A stretch of 64,000 nucleotides of DNA from Prado023 sp963788325 (GTDB lineage: Bacteria; Actinomycetota; Actinomycetes; S36-B12; CAIYMF01), in contig CAWBGJ010000009.1 of assembly GCA_963788325.1 (NCBI GenBank), forward strand, positions 62,001-126,000. The letters are read 5' to 3'. Position numbers and translations under genes: made by a program. Positions 1 through 9,775 of the stretch are shown here, in pieces; position 1 is the stretch's first letter, and every line of letters starts with the position of its first letter. Under the pieces are notes generated by a model. The model searched no databases and was not told the origin of the DNA. It worked only from the letters and a program-made list of their open reading frames with translations.

Positions 1-23
1 CAAACCAACGGTGGAGGCGGTGC

Positions 24-512
24 ATGGACAGGTCCCGATCAGACAACGTGACTCTGCCGTCGCCGTCCACGCACGGCGAGATGGCCGCGCGCCGCCGCGG
101 CGCGGAGTGGGCGCGCGCCCGGGTCGGGCAGGCGATGAGCCGACCGGTGCTGACCATCGATGCCGCCGAGAGCCTGTGGGACGCCTGGCAGCTGCTCAGC
201 GTCTCGGGCCTGCGGCACCTGGTGGTCGTCGACGACGGCCGCTGCCTGGGGGTGATCTCCGACCGGATGATCCTCACCGACATCCCCGTCAACGCCGAGC
301 AGATGCGCGCCCGGGTGATCGGGGACCTGCTCTCGCGGGCAGCCGCGCGCACCGTCCGCGACACCGCCGGCCTGGCCGACGTGGCCCGGGTGATGGCCGG
401 CTACTCGGAGGAGGCCGTCCCTGTCCTCGACGAGCTGGGCCGGTTGGTCGGCGTGGTGACGGGATCGGACCTGGTGCGGTGGTGGGCCGATGACGGGTCC
501 GAGAAGCCGTAG
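24..512 (+). CDS. CBS-domain pair protein
   Basis: This 162-residue protein has two consecutive CBS motifs. The first begins near residue 36 with the typical opening VGQAMSRPVLTIDAAESL and runs through HLVVVDDGRCLGVISDR. The second ends with AVPVLDELGRLVGVVTGSDL near residue 150. CBS pairs bind adenine nucleotides or S-adenosyl ligands and usually act as sensory modules. No catalytic domain is attached, so the partner is unknown. The ATG at 24 has a GGAGG ribosome binding site six bases upstream. The oligoribonuclease gene follows 9 bases later, so the two may be co-transcribed. The family call is secure; the biological role is not. Confidence 0.85.
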   Translation: MDRSRSDNVTLPSPSTHGEMAARRRGAEWARARVGQAMSRPVLTIDAAESLWDAWQLLSVSGLRHLVVVDDGRCLGVISDRMILTDIPVNAEQMRARVIGDLLSRAAARTVRDTAGLADVARVMAGYSEEAVPVLDELGRLVGVVTGSDLVRWWADDGSEKP

Positions 513-521
513 GCTGCGTGC

Positions 522-1173
522 GTGAATGAAGCGCGCAACGACCGACTCGTCTGGATCGACCTGGAGATGACGGGGCTGGACCCCGACCCATGACCAGATC
601 GTCGAGATCGCAGCAATCGTGACCGACGCCGAGCTGACCGAGCTCGACGCGGGCATCTCATTGGTCGTCTGCCCACCTGATCTGACCATCCTCGAGGGGA
701 TGGACCAGGTCGTGGTCGACATGCACACCGAGTCCGGGCTGCTCACCGAGATCCCCGACGGGGTACCGTGGCCGCAGGCCGGCGTACGCGGTGCTGGACT
801 ACGTGCGCAGCCATGTCCATGAGGCCGGCAAGGCCCCACTGGCCGGGTCCAGCGTCTATGTCGATCGAGGCTTCCTGGCACGCTACCTGCCCGAGGTCGA
901 CTCCTACCTGCACTACCGGCTCGTGGACGTCTCCACGCTCAAGGAGCTGGCGCGGCGCTGGTACCCGCGCACGTACTTCAACGCCCCGACCAAGACGGGC
1001 AACCACCGCGCGCTCGCCGACATCCGCGAGTCGATCGCCGAGCTGCGCTTCTACCGGCAGACCCTGACTGGTGCCCGCGCCGGGGCTCACCCGCGACGAG
1101 GCACGGGCCGCAGCCACCGGCCATGTCGTGGACCATGACGCCCGCCACTCCGGCGTCCGAGGCGACCTCCTGA
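522..1173 (+). CDS. orn: Oligoribonuclease (frameshifted in this sequence)
   Basis: Orn is a DEDD-family 3'-5' exoribonuclease that finishes RNA decay by degrading oligoribonucleotides of 2-5 nucleotides. The N-terminal motif LVWIDLEMTGLDPD carries the first catalytic Asp-Glu pair. VVVDMHTESGLL, then DRGFLARYLPE, VDVSTLKELARRWYP and KTGNHRALADIRESI complete the family signature. These pieces lie in different frames, with breaks near 588, 770, 1066 and probably 1125. An extra C in the run after GACCCCGAC explains the first. The GTG at 522 is the likely start. The exact stop is uncertain; TGA at 1171 is the best candidate because the other frame runs into tRNA-His. Breaks of this kind in a conserved gene look like sequence errors. 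Confidence 0.85.
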
Positions 1174-1220
1174 GTCCGATACACTTCTCGGGCTACCGCG
1201 CAGCGATCCTGTGCGGTCAT

Positions 1221-1294
1221 GGTGGGTGTAGCTCAGCTGGTAGAGCACCTGGTTGTGGTCCAGGTGGCCGCGGGTTCAAGTCCCGTCACTCACC
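1221..1294 (+). tRNA. tRNA-His(GTG)
   Basis: A full cloverleaf folds. The acceptor stem GTGGGTG (1222-1228) pairs with CACTCAC (1287-1293). The anticodon stem CCTGG/CCAGG closes the loop TTGTGGT with anticodon GTG. Position 1221 is an encoded G that can pair with the C at 1294, the G-1:C73 identity element of histidine tRNAs. CCA is not encoded. A TACACT hexamer at 1180-1185 is a possible -10 box. Confidence 0.95.
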
Positions 1295-1449
1295 CCACCG
1301 GTAGGCCGAGACCTGCCCGCCGGCCCGGCCCACCGCTCACGCGGGGCCGGGCCGCCGTCCATCGAGGCCCGGACCGGGCACACTGGCTACACTCGATGGA
1401 TCGGTTCCGAGCCGCCCGGGCCCGCAGCCGACCCCGGAGGGAGGCAGTC

Positions 1450-2275
1450 ATGCGCCCCAGCCAGTGCGCGCCACGCTCACGGCCGCCTTGGTCGCACTGC
1501 TCTGGGCTTGACGCCCGCTCAGCGCGGGTACCGCAGCACCGCACCCGCAGACGACATCAGCGGCCGCGCCCTCGGGCTCCTGCCCAGCGTCGAGGATGCG
1601 GCCCTGCCGCTCGAGGACTCGCCGGGCCGCCTCTCCGGAGGCCTCGCCCGAACCGAGCGCCTCGGCCACGGCCCCGGCCACCCGCCCCGACTGCGATCAC
1701 CACGCCGACCCCGACCGAGGCCCGACCACCACCGCCCCCACCAGCACCTCGCCCACGTCCAGCGCCTCTCCCGACACGTCGGCGTCGGCGGACGCTGACG
1801 CAGGGCGTACCTGGCCGGTCGGCCTACCGATGCTGCTCGGCCTCGGCGCCCTGCTGGCCCGGTCGGCGCCGTGGGCTGGCTCCTGGCGGGCTCGGCACGC
1901 AAGCGCCGCTGGGACTCGGCCCTGGAGGTCGAGCGAACCCAGGCCCAGCTGGGTCACCGAGGAACTCGTCCCGGCGCTGGCCGACCCGACCGCCCCGGTT
2001 CACGAGCTCGTGGGCCACTGGTCGGCAGCCCAACCGACGCTGGACCAGCTGCAGACCAACCTTGCTGGACTGGCCAGCCAGGCCCCCGACGACCGTCGCG
2101 CAGCCAGCGTCGCGGCCTGATGTCCACCGCGAGCGCCCAGGTCCGATCCTCGGGTGCCTCGTTGCTGTCCCTCGCCGGGGGTAGTGCCCCGGACCCGCAG
2201 TCCGTGGCGGCCGCCCGGGCGGCCCTGCTCAGCGCGTCGGCGCAGCTCGCCGGCGCCAGCACGCCCCGCCACTGA
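1450..2275 (+). CDS. Putative secreted or single-pass membrane protein, Ser/Thr/Pro-rich (frameshifted)
   Basis: I do not recognise a family. ATG at 1450 follows a strong GGAGGGAGG site. The start region can be read as a short signal-like segment (TLTAALVALLWAL after a frame change). A long Ser/Thr/Pro/Ala-rich stretch follows (for example TSTSPTSSASPDTSASADAD near 1740-1800), then a hydrophobic segment (WPVGLPMLLGLGALL, continuing as GAVGWLLAGS in another frame), a charged patch (SARKRRWDSALEVE), and a helical C-terminal part (VTEELVPALADPTAPVHELV). It ends with an alanine-rich tail at the TGA at 2273. At least four frame changes are needed. The layout suggests an exported stalk, one membrane helix and a cytoplasmic tail; this is inference. 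Confidence 0.4.
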
Positions 2276-2337
2276 GTCGGGCCCTGGGACAAGGACGCAC
2301 CCGGTCTCGCCGGCGGGCTGGGCCAGAACGCGGCGGT

Positions 2338-2367
2338 TTGGTGGGGTCGCTGGGGCGCTGCTAACCT
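2338..2367 (+). promoter_or_regulatory. Putative tRNA-Lys promoter
   Basis: TTGGTG at 2338-2343 and TAACCT at 2362-2367 are separated by 18 bases. They resemble housekeeping-sigma -35 and -10 boxes. The tRNA begins 12 bases after the -10 hexamer. Confidence 0.4.
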
Positions 2368-2379
2368 ATGAGGGCACTT

Positions 2380-2878
<499 letters not shown>

Positions 2879-2994
2879 GTTCCACACTCCTGGAATCTCG
2901 GGACGGCGCCCACCCTACGCGGCCCGGGCCGACCACGGGCCCATCGCGGGATAGGCTCCCGCCCACTGGCCCAATCCGGCTCCCAGGAGGACCC

Positions 2995-3461
2995 ATGAGC
3001 ACTCGGCTCGAACCCGGCGATGCCGCCCCGGACTTCGACCTCGCCGACGACGCCGACGGCCGGGTCCGGCTCGCCGATCATCGCGGCAGCCGGGTCGTGC
3101 TGTACGCCTACCCGGCCGCCCTGACACCTGGCTGCACCACGCAGGCCTGTGACTTCCGCGACTCGCTGGAGGCACTGTCCGCGGCAGGGATCACCGTGAT
3201 CGGGCTCTCGCCGGACATCCCGGAGAAGCTCGCGAAGTTCCGCGCGCACCGACACCTGACCTTCGCCCTGGCCAGCGACCCCGACCGCGAGGTGCTCACC
3301 GCCTACGGGGCCTTCGGGGAGAAGACGATGTACGGAAAGGTGGTGACGGGCGTGATCCGCTCGACGTTCGTCATCGACGCCGAGGGCGCATCGAGCGCGC
3401 CATGTACAACGTGCGCGCCAAGGGCCACGTCGCCAAGTTGCGCCGGGAACTCGGCCTGTAG
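2995..3461 (+). CDS. bcp: Thioredoxin-dependent thiol peroxidase (Bcp/PrxQ), frameshifted near the C-terminus
   Basis: Bcp reduces hydrogen and organic peroxides with electrons from thioredoxin. The peroxidatic cysteine lies in LTPGCTTQACDFRD near residue 45, and the second Cys five residues later is the usual resolving Cys of this class. The family core VIGLSPDIPEKLAKFRAHRHLTF follows. One base appears to be missing near 3387. Restoring it gives IERAMYNVRAKGHVAKLRRE and a stop at 3459-3461, which matches the usual length of about 155 residues. The ATG at 2995 follows the ribosome binding site CAGGAGGAC. No operon partner is evident on this strand. Confidence 0.9.
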
Positions 3462-3562
3462 TCACCTGGCGCCACTCCGCTCGCTCGGGTCGGCCAGCAG
3501 GTCATCCACGGCCAGCTGCATCCGCCCGGGGGCCGGCCCTCGGGCTGCCACAATGGGCCCAC

Positions 3563-3645
3563 GCGGGTGTGGCGGAACTGGCAGACGCGCAGGATTTAGG
3601 TTCCTGTGTCCTCGCGACATGCGGGTTCGAGTCCCGTCACCCGCA
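3563..3645 (+). tRNA. tRNA-Leu(TAG)
   Basis: Acceptor GCGGGTG (3563-3569) pairs with CACCCGC (3638-3644), with discriminator A at 3645. The anticodon stem CAGGA/TCCTG closes the loop TTTAGGT, giving anticodon TAG. The long variable arm typical of leucine tRNAs is present. CCA is not encoded. Confidence 0.95.
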
Positions 3646-3688
3646 CGAACGCGAGCGGTACCACGCCTGCCCGGAGCGACCGGGACGA

Positions 3689-4072
3689 CTACTGCGCGGC
3701 AGCGTCGTGCTCGCGACGCTTGCGCCTGGACTGCATCACCCACCATGCCGCACCACCGGCCACGGCCGCGACACCCGTCACGACGAGCACCGGGTGTTGC
3801 GCGCGCTGCCGCCAGCACCCGATGCGAGACATCGTCCACGGTGTCGGTGGCCACGTCGATCACCCCACCGGGCGCCCGCGCCTCGTCGACGGTGTCCATG
3901 ACCGCCCCTCGAGTCTGGTCGACGGTGTCCATGACCACGCCACGTGCCTGATCGAGCGAGGATCCGGCCTTGGCGACCGAGGAGCCAAGCATCGCCGCGA
4001 GGATCTCCACGTCCTCACGGAGGCTGGTCACTTGGTGAGCTCATCCTTGATGTCAGCCACACTCTGCACCAT
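3689..4072 (-). CDS. Small membrane-anchored helical protein (frameshifted)
   Basis: I do not recognise a named family. ATG at 4070-4072 begins MVQSVADIKDELTK. After a one-base change near 4030 it continues TSLREDVEILAAMLGSSVAK, then two near-repeats, GVVMDTVDQTR and GAVMDTVDEAR. A second change near 3803 gives a C-terminal membrane helix (HPVLVVTGVAAVAGGAAWWV) and a basic tail ending at the stop at 3689-3691. The reconstructed protein of about 127 residues is helical and tail-anchored, similar in plan to DUF3618 proteins such as the one at 2441-2878. Its role is unknown. It is convergent with tRNA-Leu and divergent from the FAD oxidoreductase. Confidence 0.55.
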
Positions 4073-4210
4073 GTCGTCCTACCGTCCTCTCGAGGTTCCC
4101 GGGTTGTTCGCCACGATCCGCACCAGCGGTCGCATCCACCAGTCCCGTACCCGGTAGGGGTGCGGGCATACCCGTTGCGGACGGATCGAGCCACCCGTGC
4201 TGGGTAGGGG

Positions 4211-5717
4211 ATGAGCATGACACTGGTCTACCCCAGCCACTCGGCCACACCGTGGCACTCCCGCTCCGAAGATGCCGATCCCCAGCCCGACCCGCTGCCC
4301 GAGACGCACGTCGAGGTGCTGGTCGTGGGGGCGGGCATCGTCGGGCTGACCACCGCATTGCTCCTGGCCGAGCAGGGCGTCGGCTGCTCCGTGATCGACG
4401 CGGCCGTGCCGGGGTCCGGCACCACCGGGCACTCCACAGCCAAGGCCAGCATCCTGCACGGCACCCGACCGGCGACCATCCGCGCCCAGCACGGCGTCGC
4501 CGGCCTGGCCGCCTATCTGCAGGCCAACCATTCGGGACTGCGGCGCATCGAGTCCCTCGTCTCCGACCAGCCGGGCCCCTGGCAGGTCCGCGACTCCTGG
4601 ACCTACGCCACCGACGAGGCCGGTCGCCGCAAGGTGCAGGACGCCGCGGCGGCGATGACCGCCGCCGGCGTACCTGCCCCGGTGGAGGTGGCTGAGGAAC
4701 TGCCGTTCGCGACCTCCGCGGCGATCCGCGTGCGCGACCAGCTTCCAGGTCGATCCCCAGGCCTACCTCGCTGTCCTGCTGGTCAAGGCCCGGCAGGCCG
4801 GCGTGCTGGTGAGTTGGCCGCACCGGGCCAACGCCGTGCACAGCGATGGTGCTCGACTCGTGGTGACCGGTACCCGCGACGAGCGGATCACCGCCGACCG
4901 GGTGGTCCTGGCCACCCTGTTGCCCTTCGCGTTGCGTACGGCGATGTTCGCGGCCACGACGGCTTCACGTTCCTACTCGCTGGCCGCTCTGACCGGCCAG
5001 GCCCAGGTCCCGCAGGGCATGTACCTCTCAGCCGGGGCACCCACCCACTCGCTGCGCACGGCCATCGACCCCGAGGGCCGCGAGCTGCTGCTGATCGGCG
5101 GCCACGGGCACCCGACCGGGCACGAGCACCCAGCCAGCACGCACCTCGAGGCGCTGGCGACGTGGGCCAGCGGCACCTTCGAGCTCCAGGAGTTCACGCA
5201 CCGATGGTCCGCGCAGGACTTCCTCAGCGCGGACAGCCTGCCTCAGGTGGGCCCGAGCCCGTGGGGGCCCGAGGGACTGCTGCTTGCCACCGGGATGGGG
5301 AAGTGGGGCTTCACCAACGGGACCGCCGCCGCGCAGGCACTCACGGGGATCATCACCGGTCAGGAGCCGGACTGGGCGCAGCTGTTCCGGCCCCGGCTGG
5401 CAAGCAGCACGCGTGGCTGGGCAGAGATTGCGGCAGGCAATGCGCAGGTGGGTGTGGACCTGATCCGCGGCTGGTTGCTGGATCCCGGCTCGGGCACACC
5501 GACCGAGGGGGCCGGGCTGGTGACTCGCGGCCTGCCGCCGCGCGCGATCAGCAACACCGCCGGCAGGGTGCGCTCGTGCAGCGCCGTCTGCACGCATCTG
5601 GGCGGCGTCGTGCGCTGGAACGACGTCGAAGCGACCTGGGACTGTCCGCTGCACGGCTCCCGGTTCGCCCCGGACGGGGCGGTGGTCGACGGTCCGGCGA
5701 CCACCGGGCTGGCCTGA
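4211..5717 (+). CDS. FAD-dependent oxidoreductase with C-terminal Rieske domain (one frameshift)
   Basis: The N-terminal dinucleotide-binding motif VLVVGAGIVGLTTALLLAEQ near residue 37 marks a DAO-type FAD oxidoreductase. The reading frame breaks near 4742 and resumes with QAYLAVLLVKARQAGVLVSW. The FAD domain closes with GLLLATGMGKWGFTNGTAAA. The last 90 residues form a Rieske [2Fe-2S] domain: the cluster ligands are in CTHLGGVV and CPLHGSRF. This architecture is known from YhfW-like proteins of unknown substrate. The Rieske domain presumably passes electrons to or from the flavin. ATG at 4211 has a GGGG-containing leader; ATG at 4217 is an alternative. It is convergent with rdgB. Confidence 0.85.
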
Positions 5718-5770
5718 TCGGCTGGCGCGACCTGCGCGCAGGCTCACTCAGCCTGACGATGCGGGACGGC

Positions 5771-6395
5771 CTACGCGCCCAGGAGGTCGGCCAGCACCGG
5801 GACCAGCGCCCGGAAGGCCTGGCCGCGGTGGCTGATCGCGTCCTTCTCGGCGGCGTCCAGTCTCGGCGGTGGTCCGTGCCGACCCGTAGGGCAGGAAGAT
5901 CGGGTCGTAGCCGAAGCCACCGGTGCCGCGACGCTCGCGCAGGAGCATCCCGTCGATGGTGCCCTCCACGACCCGGCACTCGCCGCGCGCCCGTGGTGCC
6001 CGGGCGGCAGGGCCACGGCCGCCGCGCAGAAGAAGTGCGCGCCGCGCCGCTCGTCGGGGGTGTCGGACAGCTGCGCCAGCACCAGGTCGAGGTTGGCGTC
6101 GTCGCCGCCCGCCGCCGGCCCAGCGCGCGGAGAGGATGCCGGGCATCCCGTTGAGCGCGTCGACGCACAGCCCGGAGTCGTCGGCGACCGCGGGCAGCCC
6201 GGTGTAGGCAGCCACCGCGCGGGCCTTGAGCAGGGCGTTGGCTGCGAACGTCGCGCCGGTCTCGGCGATGTCGGGCAGGGCCGCGAACGACTGCGCCCCG
6301 ACCAGCTCGATGTCCAGCCCCGCGTCGGACAGGATCCGGCGCAGCTCGCCGACCTTGCCCTCGTTGCGGGTGGCCAGGACGACCCGGGCGGTCAC
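5771..6395 (-). CDS. rdgB: XTP/dITP pyrophosphatase (frameshifted)
   Basis: RdgB hydrolyses non-canonical purine nucleoside triphosphates (ITP, dITP, XTP) to monophosphates and so keeps them out of nucleic acids. The N-terminus VVLATRNEGKVGELRRIL is the diagnostic nucleotide-binding start. It is followed by ETGATFAANALLKARAVA and ADDSGLCVDALNGMPG, then GGFGYDPIFLP, and near the end AEKDAISHRGQAFRAL. The pieces alternate between frames, with breaks near 6112, 5995 and 5865. The GTG start at 6395 overlaps the rph stop by four bases (GTGA), indicating translational coupling. The rph-rdgB pair is a common bacterial arrangement. Confidence 0.9.
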
Positions 6396-7164
6396 GAGGC
6401 GGCCCCTGCACCACCTGCCGGAGCCCCGCCTCCCGGACCACCCAGGGCGGCCACCTGCAGGACGGCCAGGTCCACGCAGCCCCGGGCCGCGAGGTCGAGC
6501 AGCTCGTCGAGCATGGCGCCGGTCGAACGGCTCCCGTTCGGCGGTGCCCTGCACCTCGACGTAGCGGCCGGACCCGGTCATCACCACGTTCATGTCCGTC
6601 TCGGCGCGCACGTCGTCGTCGTAGTGCAGGTCCAGGCACGCTGCGCCGTCGACGATGCCGACGCTGACCGCCGCCACCGAGTCCGACCAGCGGCGCAGCA
6701 CCGGCGCGACCAGGCCCCGGCCGCGGGCCCACGCCACGGCATCGGCCAGCGCGACGTACGCCCCGGTGATCGCCGCGGTCCGGGTGCCACCGTCGGCCTG
6801 CAGCACGTCGCAGTCCAGCACGATCGTGTTCTCGCCGAGTGCCGGCCACGTCGATCGACCGCGCGCAGCGAGCGGCCGATCAGCCGGGAGATCTCGTGCG
6901 TCCGGCCCCCGATCCGGCCCTTGACCGACTCGCGGTCCGAGCGGGTGTTCGTCGAGCGCGGCAGCATCGCGTACTCGGCGGTGACCCAGCCCGCTGCCCG
7001 AGCCCTTCTTCCAGCGCGGCACGCCCGCCGTGAACGACGCCGTGCACAGCACGCGCGTGGCCCCGAACGACACCAGGCACGAGCCCTCGGCGTGCGTCGG
7101 ACCAGCCGCGCTGGAACGTGATCTCACGCAGTTGGTCGGGGGCTCGTCCATCGGTGCGGGTCAC
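6392..7164 (-). CDS. rph: Ribonuclease PH (frameshifted)
   Basis: RNase PH is a phosphorolytic 3'-5' exoribonuclease that trims tRNA precursors. Recognisable blocks in order are RTDGRAPDQLREITFQRGW at the N-terminus, LVSFGATRVLCTASF, KKGSGSG, EYAMLPRSTNTRSDRESVKG, HEISRLIGRSLRAV, NTIVLDCDVLQADGGTRTA, and ETDMNVVMTGSGRYVEVQGT. They need about four frame changes, near 7103, 6995, 6855 and 6520. The start is GTG at 7164, overlapping the stop of the upstream MBL hydrolase gene. The reconstructed length is about 257 residues, normal for the family. Confidence 0.9.
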
Positions 7165-7913
7165 AGGTCCACCACCATCCCGGGAGTGGCCAGCGCCAGC
7201 TCCCCGTCGAACGCGCTGCGCCCCTGCGCCAGCGTCGCCTGCGCATCGTTCCACGACACGAGGTGGGTCAGCAGCAGCCGGTCGACCCCCGCGGCACTCG
7301 CGTGCTCGGCCGCCTCGACCGCGGTCAGGTGCAGGTTGGCGGGATTGCCCGTCCCGTCCAGGAAGGACGCCTCGAACAGGGCGAGGTCCGCACCCAGGGC
7401 CAGCTCCACCAGCGCAGGCGTTGGCCCGGTGTCGCCGCTGTAGACGAGGCTCGACCCACCGGCCTGGACCCGGATCGCGTAGGCCGGGACCGGATGGGAC
7501 ACCCGCGCCACCGTGATCGTGAAGGGTCCGATCTGGACCGGGTCGGGCGCATGGTCGATGAACCGGTAGACGCCGGTGAGGTCCGCGTGCTCGCCGGCCC
7601 CGGCCCGGTAGGCCTCGGTGATCCGCTCCCGGGTGCCGGCCGGGCCGTGCACCGCCAGCGGCGGGGGCGGGCCCAGCGGGTGGTACCGCCGAGCGACGTA
7701 CATGCTGGTGAGGTCCAGGCAGTGGTCGGGATGCAGGTGCGAGATCACGACGCCAGCCAGCGCCCTGATGTCGGTGGCCGCCTGCAGCGGACCCAGGGAA
7801 CCGTTGCCCAGGTCCAGGACGATCGCTACCCCGTCCTGCTCGACGAGGTAGCAGGAAGCCGCCGATCCCGCATTGGGGAACGACCCGGCGCACCCGATGA
7901 CCGTCAGGCGCAC
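7161..7913 (-). CDS. MBL-fold metallo-hydrolase
   Basis: This intact 250-residue protein of the metallo-beta-lactamase fold resembles RNase Z / phosphodiesterase-like hydrolases. VVISHLHPDHCLDLTSMYVA carries the zinc-ligand motif HxHxDH near residue 60. Further ligands lie in RVSHPVPAYAIR, SLVYSGDTGPT and LLLTHLVSW. Upstream GGAGG five bases before the GTG at 7913 supports the start. It is the first gene of a run with rph and rdgB, each overlapping the next by four bases. This trio is common in actinobacteria. The substrate cannot be predicted. Confidence 0.85.
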   Translation of the reverse strand: MRLTVIGCAGSFPNAGSAASCYLVEQDGVAIVLDLGNGSLGPLQAATDIRALAGVVISHLHPDHCLDLTSMYVARRYHPLGPPPPLAVHGPAGTRERITEAYRAGAGEHADLTGVYRFIDHAPDPVQIGPFTITVARVSHPVPAYAIRVQAGGSSLVYSGDTGPTPALVELALGADLALFEASFLDGTGNPANLHLTAVEAAEHASAAGVDRLLLTHLVSWNDAQATLAQGRSAFDGELALATPGMVVDL

Positions 7914-8010
7914 GCGACCTCCCCTTCCCGGGGTCTCATGGCCCCGACACGCCCAAACCCTAGCGGCGCCCCGAGCACGCTCGACACGCGAGCGGGGCGA
8001 GAATGGCGTC

Positions 8011-8871
8011 ATGTCCGTCACACCGTCCTCCGTCGCCGGTCCGGGGGTCGGCGACCCCAATGCGCCGATCGGGATCTTCGACAGCGGCGTCGGCGGGCTG
8101 ACGGTGGCCCGCGCGATCATCGACCAGCTGCCCGACGAGGCGAGTCCTCTACGTGGGCGACACCGCCCGCGGTCCCTACGGCCCGCGCCCGATCGCCCAG
8201 GTCCGCGCCTTCGCCCTGGACGTGATGGACCACCTCGTCGACTCCGGGGTCAAGGCTCTGGTGATCGCGTGCAACTCCGCGTCGGCCGCGGTGCTGCGCG
8301 ATGCGCGCGAGCGCTACCCGGTGCCGGTCGTCGAGGTGATCCAGCCGGCCGTGCGGCGCTCGGTCGCGCGCCACCCGCAGCGGGCGGATCGGGGTCATCG
8401 GCACGGTCGCCACGGTGACCAGCCGCGCCTACGACGACGCGTTCGCCGCGGCGCCGCACCTGAGCGTGCACTCGCAGGCCTGCCCGCGGTTCGTGGACTT
8501 CGTGGAGTCCGGAGTGGTGACCGGCGACGAGGTCCTGGCCGTGGCCCACGAGTACCTCGACCCGCTGCTGGCCCAGGAGATCGACACCCTGGTCCTCGGC
8601 TGCACGCACTACCCGCTGCTGACCGGTGTCATCTCCTACGTCTGCGGCGACGGGGTGACCCTGGTCTCCTCGGCCGAGGAGACCGCCAAGGATGTCTACC
8701 GGACCCTGGCCGCGCACCGCCTCGGCCGGTCGGCGGAGGCCGCCGGTCCACCGCGTGCACCGGTTCCTGGCCACCGGCGACCCGGAGCCGTTCGCCCGGC
8801 TCGGCCGCCGCTTCCTGGGCCCGGAGGTCCGCGACGTGGAGCGGACACCGGGCTGGGTCACGGGCAGCTGA
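8011..8871 (+). CDS. murI: Glutamate racemase (frameshifted)
   Basis: MurI converts L-glutamate to D-glutamate for peptidoglycan. The opening NAPIGIFDSGVGGLTVARAI is the family signature. The first catalytic cysteine is in VIACNSASAAVL and the second in LVLGCTHYPLLTG. VLYVGDTARGPYGPR also matches. Breaks near 8143, 8385 and 8745 split these blocks. The last block restores HRFLATGDPEPFARLGRRFL and a stop at 8869-8871. ATG at 8011 lies about 97 bases from the divergent MBL hydrolase start, leaving a short shared promoter region. The reconstructed length (about 286 residues) is slightly above the family norm because of an N-terminal extension. Confidence 0.9.
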
Positions 8872-8913
8872 GCGGTTCCCGACGCGCAGGCGCCGGGATG
8901 CGACGATGGACCC

Positions 8914-9200
8914 ATGAGCGTCGCACCCCTCGAGGAGGTCGAGGTCTGCCGAGCGCGCGGAGGTCGAGACCCCGTGGGTGACGATCGTCTGGAACGACCC
9001 GGTGAACCTCATGTCCTACGTGACCTATGTGTTCATGACCTACTTCGGCTACTCGCGGAGCAAGGCCGAGAAGCTGATGCTGGACGTCCACCAGGAGGGT
9101 CGGGCGATGGTCAGCGCCGGCAGCCGCGAGGAGATGGAACGCGACGTGACCGCGATGCACAGCTACGGCCTGTGGGCCACCGTCTCCCGGGACTCGGTGA
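8914..9200 (+). CDS. clpS: ATP-dependent Clp protease adaptor ClpS (frameshifted)
   Basis: ClpS delivers N-end-rule substrates to the ClpAP/ClpCP protease. The core reads ETPWVTIVWNDPVNLMSYVT, then VFMTYFGYSRSKAEKLMLDV, HQEGRAMVSAGSREEMERDV and YGLWATVSRD. The NDPVN segment and the following methionines form the substrate pocket in this family. One frame change near 8948 separates the ATG at 8914 from this core. A second near 9195 is needed to reach the TGA at 9198-9200. The DUF2017 gene begins a few bases later, the usual actinobacterial clpS-DUF2017 order. Confidence 0.85.
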
Positions 9201-9206
9201 GCGGGC

Positions 9207-9775
9207 ATGGGACTGCTCGACCCGCCGGGGTTCCGGCGCAACCGGCACGGCCAGATCTGGCTGCACCTCGGGCCGCACGATCGGTCACTGCTCGGTGACC
9301 TGCTCACGCAGATGACGGCCATGCTGGGGCCGGCGCCGCACGACGATCCCGTCGATCCGCTCGTGGCCCTCGTCGGGATCGACCCGACACGCGACCCGGC
9401 CCGAGGACCCGGCCCTGGCCCGGCTGTTCCCCGACGCCTACGCCGACGACGAGGACGCCGCCGCCGAGTTCCGCCGGTTCACCCAGGCCGAGCTGCGCAC
9501 GACCAAGCTGGCCCACCTCGAGCTGGCCTCGGCGACGCTGGCGCGCCCAGACCCCACCGCAGCTGTCAGCCGACGAGGCCCAGGCCTGGCTCCGTGCCCT
9601 CAACGACCTGCGCCTGACCCTGGGCACCCGGCTGGAGATCACCCTCGAGGGCGAGGACCCCGTGGCGGGGCTGCCCGAGGACGATCCCCGCCGCGGGCTG
9701 GCGCTGGTCTACGACTGGCTGACCTACCACCAGGACCGACTGGTCCATGCGCTGTCCAAGGAGCTGCCCCGATGA
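9207..9775 (+). CDS. DUF2017 family protein (frameshifted)
   Basis: The N-terminal FRRNRHGQIWLHLGPHDRSL, the central block DPALARLFPDAYADDEDAAA, EFRRFTQAELRTTKL, and the C-terminal WLRALNDLRLTLGTRLEI match DUF2017, an actinobacterial family encoded next to clpS. Its function is unknown; the constant neighbourhood hints at a role linked to ClpS or proteolysis. Breaks lie near 9392 and 9545. The stop TGA at 9773 overlaps the ATG of the next gene (ATGA). Confidence 0.75.

Noticed and set aside
3465..4031. Longer minus-strand frame running through tRNA-Leu considered as one gene.
   Set aside because: It crosses a tRNA and turns Arg-rich. The shorter reading with a membrane helix and a stop at 3689 is more protein-like.
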